A stretch of DNA of 64,000 bases from Tumidithrix helvetica (GTDB lineage: Bacteria; Cyanobacteriota; Cyanobacteriia; Pseudanabaenales; Pseudanabaenaceae): positions 1 to 64,000 of the forward strand of contig NZ_CBDDRA010000020.1 of the NCBI RefSeq assembly GCF_965232925.1, written 5' to 3'. Made by a program: the position numbers and the translations under genes. The notes beneath the pieces are model-generated. The model had not been told where the DNA came from, searched no databases, and saw only the letters and a list, made by a program, of their open reading frames with translations. Of this stretch, positions 51,285 through 60,295 are shown in pieces. Each line of letters opens with the position of its first letter. The first letter of the stretch is position 1.

Positions 51285-52772
51285 ATGCCCTCATCTTTTC
51301 AATCTCTCGGTATTTCAGAAGCAAGAGTTCAAAAGCTTATCTCTATTGGTTTTACTGAACCTACAGCGATTCAAGTACAAGCAATTCCTCACCTGATGGC
51401 TGGCACAGATGTGCTAGGTCAGGCACAGACAGGAACGGGTAAAACGGCAGCATTTGCTTTACCTATTCTCGAGCGGATCGATCTGAACCAAAATACCTTA
51501 CAAGCGATTATTCTCACCCCTACGCGGGAATTGGCAATTCAGGTCAGTCAGGCAATTCGTGGCTTTAACCTCAAGCCTGGCGCAAAAATTCTCACTGTCT
51601 ATGGCGGACAAGCGATCGATCGCCAAATCTCTCATCTACAACGCGGCGTGCATGTGGTGGTTGGTACTCCTGGACGCGTGATCGATTTGATGGATCGTGG
51701 CGATCTGAGACTAGATCACCTATCTTGGTTTGTGCTTGATGAAGCCGACGAAATGTTGAACATGGGCTTTATCCAAGACGTTGAGAAAATCTTGGCAACA
51801 ACACCACCTGGTCGCCAAACTGCTTTCTTTTCGGCAACCATGCCTCCACAGGTTCGTAGACTGGTCAAGAACTACCTACGCACGCCTGTAGTGGTAAAAG
51901 TTGAGTCAGAGGTAACTGCACCAACCCGAATCGATCAGCAAATTTATCAGGTTCCTCAACATCTCACCAAAGAGGAAGCGCTGTTACCCATTTTGGAGCT
52001 AGAGTCACCGACTTCAGCCATCATCTTTGTACGTACCAAAGAGTCTGCCAGCAAGCTCACCGATATTTTGCAGGCAGCAGGTCATAGCGTTGATGAATAT
52101 CACGGCAATCTGTCTCAATCACAACGCGAATCTTTACTGCGTCGCTTCCGCAACCAACAGGTCAAATGGGTGGTTGCCACGGATATTGCCGCACGCGGAC
52201 TGGACATTGACGGTTTGACCCATGTGTTTAACCTAGAGCTGCCTGATGACTTAGAACGTTACGTTCACCGCATCGGTCGCACTGGCAGAGCAGGCAAGAC
52301 GGGGATCGCAATTACGCTGGTCACCGCTAAAGAACGCTACAAGATTCGCCAACTAGAACGTCATGTCGGTCAGCCCCTAGAGGTGCAGGTTCTGCCTACG
52401 ATCGCCCAAATTCAAGAGCGTCGAATTGCTCGATTTACCGAACAAATTCATCAAGCTTTGAGTGGCGAACGGTTGGCATCTTTTCTACCCTTGGTGTCTC
52501 AGTTGTCGCAGGAGTATGATGCTCAAGCGATCGCTGCTGCCGCCTTACAACTTGCGTATAGCCATATTCAATCTGAGAAATCAGAGCAGGCCGCACTGAA
52601 TGTCTTGTCGAAACAACCAGACAAATCGGTGAAGAATACAACCAAGCCTGTCAAGCGATTTCAAGGTAATGGTGGTGGTGGTCGCCGCAGTGACTTTGAT
52701 TCTCGTCCAACGATTAGATCGGATAGATCGGACAAGTATGCAAGTTCTTCTTCGGGCTCCAGCAATCGTTAA
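51285..52772 (+). CDS. DEAD-box RNA helicase (CrhR/DeaD type)
   Basis: 495 residues. Q motif FTEPTAIQVQAIP, motif I AQTGTGKT, Ia PTRELAIQ, motif II DEAD (VLDEADEMLNMGF), motif III SAT, motif V TDIAARGLDI and motif VI HRIGRTGRAGK are all present. The C-terminal tail is G/R/S-rich (GNGGGGRRSDF), an RNA-binding feature. It probably unwinds mRNA secondary structure at low temperature, as Synechocystis CrhR does. Confidence 0.93.
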   Translation: MPSSFQSLGISEARVQKLISIGFTEPTAIQVQAIPHLMAGTDVLGQAQTGTGKTAAFALPILERIDLNQNTLQAIILTPTRELAIQVSQAIRGFNLKPGAKILTVYGGQAIDRQISHLQRGVHVVVGTPGRVIDLMDRGDLRLDHLSWFVLDEADEMLNMGFIQDVEKILATTPPGRQTAFFSATMPPQVRRLVKNYLRTPVVVKVESEVTAPTRIDQQIYQVPQHLTKEEALLPILELESPTSAIIFVRTKESASKLTDILQAAGHSVDEYHGNLSQSQRESLLRRFRNQQVKWVVATDIAARGLDIDGLTHVFNLELPDDLERYVHRIGRTGRAGKTGIAITLVTAKERYKIRQLERHVGQPLEVQVLPTIAQIQERRIARFTEQIHQALSGERLASFLPLVSQLSQEYDAQAIAAAALQLAYSHIQSEKSEQAALNVLSKQPDKSVKNTTKPVKRFQGNGGGGRRSDFDSRPTIRSDRSDKYASSSSGSSNR

Positions 52773-52830
52773 GTAGTTCTCTAGTTAGGAAAAACCTAAT
52801 AGAGTTTCTACCCGAAAGCTAAACCAACGA

Positions 52831-52875
52831 TCCCCCCGCCTTTCCTACGCATAGGAAGTTATAGGTTGGGGGATA
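52831..52875 (+). terminator. Terminator of the helicase gene
   Basis: ATCCCCC pairs with GGGGGAT around an inner TTCCTA...TAGGAA stem, about 60 bp past the stop codon. Confidence 0.55.
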
Positions 52876-52958
52876 TTGTTTGTCTTAAAAATTTATCAAA
52901 AAATTTATCAGCGTTTGTCATGGCTCCAGAATACTGGCAGCCAAGGGGAGTAATTGTT

Positions 52959-54230
52959 ATGCGCTTTCTTCAGACTTTTCGGCAAATTCCTAAACCTGTA
53001 CGACAAAGTTTGACTGCCTCTTTTGTGGCGGGTTTGATGTTTTGGTCGAGCTTGGCTTCTCTATTGCCGACATTGCCTTTGTATGTTGATAGTCTAGGTG
53101 GAACCAACGCTCAAATCGGCTGGGTGATGGGTGCTTTTGCGATCGGATTGCTCGCCTGCCGTGCCTATCTAGGCAGATTAGCCGATCGCAGAGGCAGGCG
53201 GTTGGTCATGCAAATCGGACTTGGCGTTGCGACGATCGTGCCCCTGTTTTATGCGATTTCGCCATCGATTCCGATGTTGATCGTACTCAGAGCCATTCAT
53301 GGCATTAGTATCGCGGCTTTTGCTACGGGATTTAGCGCCTTGATTGCCGATCTTGCCCCTGTCGAGCAACGCGGTGAAGTGATTGGCTACATGAGCTTGG
53401 TCAATCCGTTAGGGCTGGCTTTTGGTCCCGCCTTTGGGGGATGGATGCAGGAAATTTGGGGATATCAGATTTTATTCGTGATGTCATCGGCGCTAGCGTT
53501 GGCGGGTCTGTTGATGATGATGGAAGTCACTGAGCCTCGACTCTTTTCCCCTAGCGATCTATCCCCTAGCGATCGCATCGAGAAGAATTCCGAGAAAATG
53601 CCCCGTCAGTTTTGGCGGACGCTATGGAATCCAAGAGTACGCGTTCCTGCCACGGTGCTATTTATGATTGGGTTGGTGTTTGGCACGCTCAGTGCTTTTT
53701 TACCACTTTTGATCAAGCAACAACACATTCAGTTTAATGCGGGTCTGTTTTACATGACAGCGGCAATTACAGGCTTTTCGATCCGTTTACCCATGGCTCG
53801 GATTAGCGATCGCTATGGACGTGGGGTGTTTATCTCGATCGGTTTGTGTTTCTATGCCCTGTCTATGGCAACGGTCTACGCAGCCCAAACAAGCTATGGC
53901 TTTTTAATTGCAGGAGGACTGGAGGGCATTGGCTCAGGCATCGTGATCCCCGCTATTGCTACATTACTTGCCGATCGCTCCGTTGCCTCAGAGCGAGGCT
54001 TAGTATTTGGACTTGCTTGGGCTGGCTTCGATCTAGGCATTGCGATCGCGGGCCCAATTATGGGCAATGCCGTCGAGTTTCTAGGGTTGGCGAATGCTTT
54101 TGTGGTCAATACAGCTTTATCTCTACTAGCATTGGCGATTTTTAGCACCCAGTCGAACCACAATATCGCTGATTCTTGGCGGTTCGCCACGGGACAAACT
54201 GCGGATAAATATGCAATTAAGGGCATATAG
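52959..54230 (+). CDS. Major facilitator superfamily transporter
   Basis: 423 residues, twelve helices, from ATG 52959, which follows AAGGGGAG at ideal spacing; in-frame starts upstream lack this. GRLADRRGRRLVMQ after helix 2 is the MFS signature loop, repeated as ARISDRYGRG in the second half. The closest resemblance is to multidrug or sugar-efflux types; the substrate is unknown. Confidence 0.87.
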   Translation: MRFLQTFRQIPKPVRQSLTASFVAGLMFWSSLASLLPTLPLYVDSLGGTNAQIGWVMGAFAIGLLACRAYLGRLADRRGRRLVMQIGLGVATIVPLFYAISPSIPMLIVLRAIHGISIAAFATGFSALIADLAPVEQRGEVIGYMSLVNPLGLAFGPAFGGWMQEIWGYQILFVMSSALALAGLLMMMEVTEPRLFSPSDLSPSDRIEKNSEKMPRQFWRTLWNPRVRVPATVLFMIGLVFGTLSAFLPLLIKQQHIQFNAGLFYMTAAITGFSIRLPMARISDRYGRGVFISIGLCFYALSMATVYAAQTSYGFLIAGGLEGIGSGIVIPAIATLLADRSVASERGLVFGLAWAGFDLGIAIAGPIMGNAVEFLGLANAFVVNTALSLLALAIFSTQSNHNIADSWRFATGQTADKYAIKGI

Positions 54231-54342
54231 GATGCGACACAGCTTTTGAAATTGGTAGACAGCCGTAGGAGGGAGATGTAAATCCCCCCTTTCTTTTTGG
54301 AATTCCTCAATCTGGGGATTGCTAGAAGTACATCTCTCATGG

Positions 54343-54366
54343 TTTGATTAACGTACATTAATCAAA
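54343..54366. promoter_or_regulatory. Palindrome immediately before umuD
   Basis: TTTGATTAA and TTAATCAAA enclose CGTACA, giving a 24-bp dyad centred on GTAC, 13 bp before the umuD start codon. It is a good candidate for a LexA-type or other repressor site, although it does not fit the published cyanobacterial SOS consensus exactly. Confidence 0.5.
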
Positions 54367-54378
54367 AAAATTACTGTC

Positions 54379-54816
54379 ATGTTCGTAGCTACCCTAGTTC
54401 GTGACATTTACATTCCAAACTTTTCTAGTTCGCTCAGGTTGCCCCTCTATCTATGCCCCGTCTCGGCGGGCTTTCCTTCACCTGCGGAGGACTACATTGA
54501 GGGCAGGCTCGATTTAAATCGCTATTTGGTCAAGCACCCTGCTGCGACATTTTTTGTGCGCGTCACAGGTGACTCCATGATTGACGCAGGCATTCACCCT
54601 GGGGATTTGCTGATTGTCGATCGCGCGATCGCGCCCACCAACGGCAAGATTGTGATTGCGGTACTCAATGGCGAACTCACCGTAAAACGCGTGCGGCAGT
54701 CAAAGCAAAAGCTCTTTCTCATGCCTGAAAACCCCCAATATCCCTCCTTAGAGATTCGCTCAGAGATGGATTTTCAAATTTGGGGCGTCGTCACGAATGT
54801 GATTCATCCCTTGTAG
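54379..54816 (+). CDS. umuD: UmuD-type self-cleaving DNA polymerase V subunit
   Basis: 145 residues, peptidase S24. Cleavage is expected at Ala30-Gly31 in CPVSAGFPSPAED; the catalytic serine is Ser66 in TGDSMIDAGI and the lysine Lys103 in GELTVKRV. RecA-stimulated cleavage would give UmuD', the partner of UmuC in error-prone repair. A repeat element and a 284-bp gap separate it from umuC, where tight coupling is usual. Confidence 0.92.
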   Translation: MFVATLVRDIYIPNFSSSLRLPLYLCPVSAGFPSPAEDYIEGRLDLNRYLVKHPAATFFVRVTGDSMIDAGIHPGDLLIVDRAIAPTNGKIVIAVLNGELTVKRVRQSKQKLFLMPENPQYPSLEIRSEMDFQIWGVVTNVIHPL

Positions 54817-54848
54817 AAACTTCTCCCTCCCAGCCTCCCTCTCCTCTC

Positions 54849-54949
54849 ATACCAATTTCTCTTGAAATTGCGACAGATCGGGTTTTGTGTTCCGCGCGGA
54901 GCGCGGTCTTTTCAAAAAGATGCGTTGCATCACTTTTTGAAAATGGTAT
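54849..54949. repeat. Family A MITE-like repeat, reverse copy between umuD and umuC
   Basis: 101 bp, the reverse complement of the 171 and 60100 copies: ATACCAATTTC at the left, GAAAATGGTAT at the right, with TCCGCGCGGAGCGCGG and GATGCGTTGCATC hairpins. Its placement splits the umuDC operon. Confidence 0.8.
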
Positions 54950-55100
54950 CAGGAGATGGAGGGGCAAGAAAATATAAGGCATTCAAGCCCCTTGCCTCCT
55001 AGGAGAGGGATCGGGGAGAGGTTCCTAAGCGCATTCTCCGAAGGCTTCGCCCCGACGCTGATTTATTCGATCTAAATTTTTCTATTACCCTGTTGTACCC

Positions 55101-56450
55101 ATGACCAAACAATTTGCCCTTGTGGACTGCAATAACTTCTATGTTTCCTGCGAGCGCGTGTTTCAGCCTAGCTTAGAAAACAAGCCTGTGGTAGTACTTT
55201 CTAACAATGATGGATGTGTGGTTGCCCGATCGGAAGAGGCAAAGGCATTAGGAATTGGGATGGGTGTGCCTGCCTTTAAAGTGCAGGGGATTCTTCAGGC
55301 ACATCGCGTTAAGGTGTATTCCTCGAACTATGCTCTCTATGGCGATCTTTCGCGGCGGGTAATGGAAACCTTGGCACAGTTTGCCCCCTTGGAAGTTTAT
55401 TCGATTGATGAAGCTTTCTTGGATCTATCAGGGTTTAGCCATTGGAGTAGTTGCGAACTCACCGCCTATGGCGAGCAAATTGTCGATGTCGTACACCAGT
55501 GGGTCGGCATTCCTGTTTCCATTGGCATTGCCCCCACCAAAACCTTGGCCAAAATTGCCAATCAGCTTGCCAAACGCATCTCGAAAGCTTCATTTACCCA
55601 AGGCTCTGCACAGGCTTTTGGACAGGCTTTTGCGCCCAATTCAGCACGAAGCGTGATCGAGTTGATGACAGACACCGCCCAAGAATTCGCCCTAGCAAAT
55701 TTGGCAGTGGCAGATGTGTGGGGCATCGGGTGCAACTACAGCGATCGCCTCGCTACCGTGGGAATTCACACCGCTCTGCAGTTGCGGGATGCCGACGAGG
55801 AGATGGTTAAACAAACCATGGGTGTAGTGGGACAGAGGATTAGACTAGAGTTGCAGGGCATATCTTGTTTTGCCTTGGAAACCGAGCCAGCCCCCAAACA
55901 GGAAACCGCTGTATTTCGCTCGTTTGGTCAACCTGTCGAGAACCTAGAGGAGCTTAAAGAAGCCGCTGCTACCTACACGGCGATCGCCGCCGAAAAACTA
56001 CGCCGCGATGGTTTAGCCGCAAGTTTGCTCACAGTTTCCCTGATTACCAATCCTTTTGGTTTGAATGCTGAAGGGGCTCGATCCCCACAATATCGCAATG
56101 CTACCCACATCAAGCTGCCAGTCGCCAGCAACGATACTGCCGAACTCATGCACTATGCCCTTGATGGCGTAGAAACAATCTTTAAATCGGGATTTCGTTT
56201 TAAAAAGTTGGGGATTACCCTCTCAGAGTTGGTGTCAACTGATCGAATTCAGACAAATTTATTCGATCGTAAAGATCGGGAGCGATCGCAGAGGCTAATG
56301 CAAGCGATCGATCTCGTAAATCAAAAAATGGGTAAAGGTACGTTAAAATTTGCGGCGACGGGGATGCAGCAACGCTGGCAACTCCAATGCAAGCAACCAT
56401 CCTACGGCTATACGACCAACTGGAACGAGTTACCCGTAGTTAAGGCATAA
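55101..56450 (+). CDS. umuC: DNA polymerase V catalytic subunit UmuC (Y-family)
   Basis: 449 residues. ALVDCNNFYVSCERVF holds the first metal aspartate and VYSIDEAFLDLSGF the catalytic D-E pair; SIGIAPTKTLAKIANQLAK and a helix-hairpin-helix region around DVWGIGCNYSDRL follow, then the little-finger domain. Translesion synthesis partner of UmuD'. Intact. Confidence 0.95.
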   Translation: MTKQFALVDCNNFYVSCERVFQPSLENKPVVVLSNNDGCVVARSEEAKALGIGMGVPAFKVQGILQAHRVKVYSSNYALYGDLSRRVMETLAQFAPLEVYSIDEAFLDLSGFSHWSSCELTAYGEQIVDVVHQWVGIPVSIGIAPTKTLAKIANQLAKRISKASFTQGSAQAFGQAFAPNSARSVIELMTDTAQEFALANLAVADVWGIGCNYSDRLATVGIHTALQLRDADEEMVKQTMGVVGQRIRLELQGISCFALETEPAPKQETAVFRSFGQPVENLEELKEAAATYTAIAAEKLRRDGLAASLLTVSLITNPFGLNAEGARSPQYRNATHIKLPVASNDTAELMHYALDGVETIFKSGFRFKKLGITLSELVSTDRIQTNLFDRKDRERSQRLMQAIDLVNQKMGKGTLKFAATGMQQRWQLQCKQPSYGYTTNWNELPVVKA

Positions 56451-56563
56451 AGGTAAAGCGTCAGGTTAAAGTCGCGATCGGGTTCAATAGCTGCTAGCTC
56501 TGCTGAAGCAGATTCAGTTAAAATGTAGCTTGCTAAAATGCCCTATCAATCTCTAAGGATGTT

Positions 56564-57367
56564 ATGGCGGATCGCTATGTGCGTGTGAAAAATGCCCAAG
56601 GGCAAGTTTGCTATGGGTTACTAGAATTAAATCAGTCAGTGCACATCCTTACGGATGCGCCATGGTCTGGCGGCAAGCCAAATGGCGAACTGCTAGCCCC
56701 AGAAACCTATCAACTCTTAGCTCCCTGCGAGCCAAGTAAGATCGTGGCAGTTGGTAAAAACTATACGGCTCATGCTGCCGAAATGGGAGGTGCAGTTCCG
56801 CAAGAACCCTTGCTTTTTCTCAAGCCCCCTAGCACTGTGCTTGCGCCTGAAGGTACGATTTTACTGCCGCCCCAATCTCAGCAAGTTGACTACGAAGGCG
56901 AGTTGGCGTTAGTGATTGGAAGTAAGTGTTTTAACTGCCTGCCCCAACAGGCGCTTAATATGATTTGGGGTTATACGATCGCCAATGATGTCACCGCTCG
57001 CGATCTACAGCGCCAAGATTCGCAATGGACGAGAGGCAAAGGGTTTGATACATTTTGTCCCCTTGGCCCTTGGATCGTACGAGAAATCAGTCCAACTGCC
57101 CTGTTGCAAACTTTTGTCTATGGTTCTAAAAAGCCGCTGCAATCGAACACGATCGATCAAATGGTATTTTCGCCAGAGATTTTAGTTGCCTACATTAGTC
57201 AAGTGATGACGCTTTTCCCAGGAGATATTATTCTCACAGGGACACCTGAAGGGGTAGGTCCCATGCAGGCGGACAGTCGCATTTATATAGAAATCGAAGG
57301 CATTGGCAAACTGCATAACTATGTGGCTTTGCGCGAACCTCTTCCTGTAGAGGTAGTTGAAGAGTGA
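56564..57367 (+). CDS. Fumarylacetoacetate hydrolase family protein
   Basis: 267 residues. KIVAVGKNYTAHAAEMGG opens the fold, VDYEGELALVIG carries metal-ligand glutamates, and GYTIANDVTARDLQ, ARGKGFDTFCPLGPWI-like (TRGKGFDTFCPLGPWI) and GDIILTGTPEGVGPM complete the family pattern. Members are acylpyruvate hydrolases or oxaloacetate decarboxylases; the substrate here is not determinable. Confidence 0.9.
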   Translation: MADRYVRVKNAQGQVCYGLLELNQSVHILTDAPWSGGKPNGELLAPETYQLLAPCEPSKIVAVGKNYTAHAAEMGGAVPQEPLLFLKPPSTVLAPEGTILLPPQSQQVDYEGELALVIGSKCFNCLPQQALNMIWGYTIANDVTARDLQRQDSQWTRGKGFDTFCPLGPWIVREISPTALLQTFVYGSKKPLQSNTIDQMVFSPEILVAYISQVMTLFPGDIILTGTPEGVGPMQADSRIYIEIEGIGKLHNYVALREPLPVEVVEE

Positions 57368-57426
57368 ATGCCAAGTTTTACTTAAATGCTGGTTGGAAAA
57401 GCTGATTGGATAAGCAAATTGAAACT

Positions 57427-59076
57427 ATGAGATATTTGTCGGTGACTCGATTTTTGCCTAAATTTCTAAGATTAGTATTCTCAAGAACTGTGCTGGTTAG
57501 CATGATGCTAGTCAGCATTCTTTTTGCCTGTACCAGTAGCAATCTTTCGCCCAATCAAGGTAACCTACCCGATCGCATTACAATCGGCACGACTAGTAAA
57601 ATTCGCACGTTGGATCCTGCCGACAACAGTGAATTTTTCCCAAGTAATATTCTTTACAACACTACGGAGCGGCTCTATACCTACAAATTGGGAACAACTG
57701 AATTAGTGCCGCAGTTGGCAGCCGATTTCCCCAAGGTCAGCGATGACGGTCTGGTTTATACAATTCCCGTTAGAACTGGAATCAAGTTTCACGATCGCAC
57801 GGATTTTGACGCGAGAGCGATGGCATTTTCTTTGCGTCGATTTATGCGCTTACAGGGAGCCCCTTCCTATGTGCTCTCAGATGTGATTGAAAAAATTGCC
57901 GCACCTACGCCAACGGAACTAATTATTACGCTGAAACAACCCTTGCAGTTTTTCCCAAAGTTGTTAGCCTTTACAGGCGCATCGGCGATTTCGCCGACTG
58001 TATACAAACATATTACGGGGTTTGAACCGAATAAGTTAATTGGTACAGGGCCTTATCAACTCACCCAATATAACGAAGGAAGTGTGTTGCATCTAGATAC
58101 TTTCCCTGATTATTGGGGTAAAAAACCCGAAAACAAAGGAATTGATATTCAGTTTTTCTCGTCGGGGGCGAATCTCTTTAACTCCTTTAAAACGGGTGGA
58201 GTCGATGTGGCATTTCAGACACTCAGTCCCAACCAGATTCGCAATTTAGAAGTGAATGCCGCAAAGCAAGGTTGGACTGTTGCCTCGGGGCAAGGCGGGA
58301 CGATTCTCTATATGGCATTGAACGTGCAGCAGCCTCCATTGACGGATGTTAGGGTGCGGCAAGCGATCGCTGCGGCAATCGATCGTCCGCTCCTACAAGA
58401 ACGTGTATTTCAAAATCAACGAAGTTCTCTTTACAGCCTACTACCCAATACCTTGGCTGATTACAAGCCGACATTTCAGAAACTCTATGGCGATGGTAAT
58501 GGCGATCTAGCCAAGAAATTACTGACCGAAGCGGGCTATTCCGAGCAAAATCCAGCGCGGATAACCCTGTGGTATCCGCCCCAATATGCTGGCAATGGTG
58601 ACCTCGTGGTGAGTACGCTCAAAGCCACCATGGAAAAAGCTGTCGGGAAAATCTTGCAGATCAAAACGGAACGAGTGGAAAATACGGTAGGTTACGGATT
58701 TTTAGAACAGGGTGCCTATCCTGCTTATCTATTGGACTGGGTTCCCGATTTCTTCGACCCAGATAACTATATCAAGCCGTTTCTAGACTGTGAGGAAACA
58801 AAGGACAACTTCTGTACAAAGGGAAGCACAAAAACACAAGGGTCGTTTTATAATAGCCCTGAAATGAATAAACTGATCGTTCAGGAAAGACAAGAGCGCG
58901 ATCCGAACAAGCGTTCCTTACTATTGACCCAAATTCAAGAGCTGCTTGCTAAGGATGTCCCACTCATTCCACTTTGGCAAAATAAAGAATATGCTTTCGC
59001 CCGCCCAAACCTCAGCGGTGTAACGGTTGAACCAACCCAGCAACTTCTCTACTGGACGATTAAAAGGGCAAAATAA
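57427..59076 (+). CDS. Peptide/nickel-type ABC substrate-binding lipoprotein
   Basis: 549 residues from ATG 57427 (a TTG at 57406 is less likely). The lipobox is SILFAC. The mature protein is a family 5 binding protein (DppA/OppA/NikA): TIGTTSKIRTLDPADN, then TYTIPVRTGIKFHD-like (VYTIPVRTGIKFHD), GTGPYQLTQYNEGSVL and VRVRQAIAAAIDR. Permease and ATPase genes are not adjacent. Confidence 0.87.
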   Translation: MRYLSVTRFLPKFLRLVFSRTVLVSMMLVSILFACTSSNLSPNQGNLPDRITIGTTSKIRTLDPADNSEFFPSNILYNTTERLYTYKLGTTELVPQLAADFPKVSDDGLVYTIPVRTGIKFHDRTDFDARAMAFSLRRFMRLQGAPSYVLSDVIEKIAAPTPTELIITLKQPLQFFPKLLAFTGASAISPTVYKHITGFEPNKLIGTGPYQLTQYNEGSVLHLDTFPDYWGKKPENKGIDIQFFSSGANLFNSFKTGGVDVAFQTLSPNQIRNLEVNAAKQGWTVASGQGGTILYMALNVQQPPLTDVRVRQAIAAAIDRPLLQERVFQNQRSSLYSLLPNTLADYKPTFQKLYGDGNGDLAKKLLTEAGYSEQNPARITLWYPPQYAGNGDLVVSTLKATMEKAVGKILQIKTERVENTVGYGFLEQGAYPAYLLDWVPDFFDPDNYIKPFLDCEETKDNFCTKGSTKTQGSFYNSPEMNKLIVQERQERDPNKRSLLLTQIQELLAKDVPLIPLWQNKEYAFARPNLSGVTVEPTQQLLYWTIKRAK

Positions 59077-59118
59077 ATTAAGGTAGGCAACCTCACGAGT
59101 GGATAAAAGTAACGATAA

Positions 59119-59265
59119 TATGCTGTCGGCAGTCCTCTTCAGTCTTCAATTTCTGTAGGCACAGTAAAAAAATCTGAAGTTATCGCTTTTATTGATCGCT
59201 GGGATGAAGATGAAATTATTATTCCTAGTTGTTCAGTTTATAATATTAAGACTTTCAAGATATAG
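59119..59265 (+). pseudogene. Coding-like remnant of unknown origin
   Basis: A start-less open stretch reads VGTVKKSEVIAFIDRWDED then EIIIPSCSVYNIKTFKI before a stop. Composition looks like real protein but I cannot assign a family. It lies in the gap between the peptide-binding protein and the toxin-antitoxin pair, where remnants of gene turnover are common. Confidence 0.25.
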
Positions 59266-59332
59266 AATAGAAATCAAGGTTCTGTTAGAAGTTCGTTTGG
59301 TATGTGTTGGCAACTTGACGCGGAATGCTCGT

Positions 59333-59731
59333 TCACGAACTAGCTGCCCAGATAACAGAAACCTCATATCGATCGAACATGGAATCTGCACTCACAAGAG
59401 TCATGCCCTCGATCTGAGTTTGGGCAATCAACATCCTGTCAAAGGGATCGCGATGGAGTAAAGGCAGTGCTGATGCCCTTAAAGCATGGGAGGCGGTGAT
59501 TTCTAGCGATCGCGCTCCTAATTGAGCCATGCGAGTAGAGATGTAATCATCGATTGGTTCTGGAAGTGGAAGCTTGCCGATCGCCACTTTAATTCCTATT
59601 TCCCAGACACTAGCAACTGAGAGCCAAACTTCATTCGTCTCATCAACAATTTGGGCAATTGCCTGCTCACTTAACTTTTCTGGTTGAGAAAACCACCACA
59701 GCCAACACTGGGTATCTAACAAAAGCTTCAC
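59333..59731 (-). CDS. PIN-domain toxin (VapC-like)
   Basis: 132 residues. LLLDTQCWLWW holds the first acidic residue, SVASVWEIGIKVAIGKL the glutamate, and LLHRDPFDRMLIAQT with LVSADSMFDRY the later aspartates of the PIN ribonuclease site. It overlaps the antitoxin gene by 4 bp, the normal order of antitoxin first. It would cleave RNA when freed from the antitoxin. Confidence 0.92.
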   Translation of the reverse strand: MKLLLDTQCWLWWFSQPEKLSEQAIAQIVDETNEVWLSVASVWEIGIKVAIGKLPLPEPIDDYISTRMAQLGARSLEITASHALRASALPLLHRDPFDRMLIAQTQIEGMTLVSADSMFDRYEVSVIWAASS

Positions 59732-59973
59732 GTTACATCACCTTCAAAAGCGGCTAAAAGCTCTTCTGGCAGAGGTGCATTAAAGTCATCTGGCACGACA
59801 AACTTCCCTCGATCTTGTCCCAAGCTAGATCGACGATCTAAAGATGTGCGAAATGGAACCAACTTGGCAATGGGAATGCCTCGGTTTGAAATCACAATTT
59901 CTTCTCCATTCTCTACGCGAGATAATAGACGAGAGAAATTTGTTTTAGCTTGATGGATGTTTATCGTTTCCAT
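59728..59973 (-). CDS. Phd/YefM-type antitoxin
   Basis: 81 residues. METINIHQAKTNFSRLLSRVE, VISNRGIPIAKLVP are the Phd/YefM DNA-binding fold; the C-terminal FNAPLPEELLAAFEGD is the part that wraps the toxin. It binds and represses its own promoter in known systems. Confidence 0.92.
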   Translation of the reverse strand: METINIHQAKTNFSRLLSRVENGEEIVISNRGIPIAKLVPFRTSLDRRSSLGQDRGKFVVPDDFNAPLPEELLAAFEGDVT

Positions 59974-60099
59974 ACTTTTTAGGACTAAGTCTGTAAACTA
60001 AGTTTAGTGTGATTATCGCGATCGCGCAAGAGATAGATTTTTGGACTTGCGATCGTAGTTAGCCCCAATTCTCAGTTTGCGTGCAAGATATCTGTGTTA

Positions 60100-60200
60100 A
60101 TACCATTTTCAAAAAATGATGCAACGCATCTTTTTGAAAAGACCGCGCTCGGCGCGGAACCCCAAATTCGATCTGTTGCAAATTTAAGAGAAATTGGTAT
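60100..60200. repeat. Family A MITE-like repeat, copy upstream of purA
   Basis: 101 bp, same orientation as the copy at 171, with intact inverted ends and both hairpins (GATGCAACGCATC, CCGCGCTCGGCGCGG). It lies between the antitoxin promoter and purA, about 95 bp before the purA start. Confidence 0.8.
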
Positions 60201-60295
60201 AAGAATGCATAAAATCGTGATTGACAAGAGATCCCTTATCTGGCAATACTAGATATTTGTGAGATCTTTCTTTATTAAGAACTTAATTTAAACTC

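Noticed and set aside
51139..51396. Frames in the leader of the DEAD-box helicase gene
   Set aside because: Both run into the helicase gene in the wrong frame and have no protein-like features.
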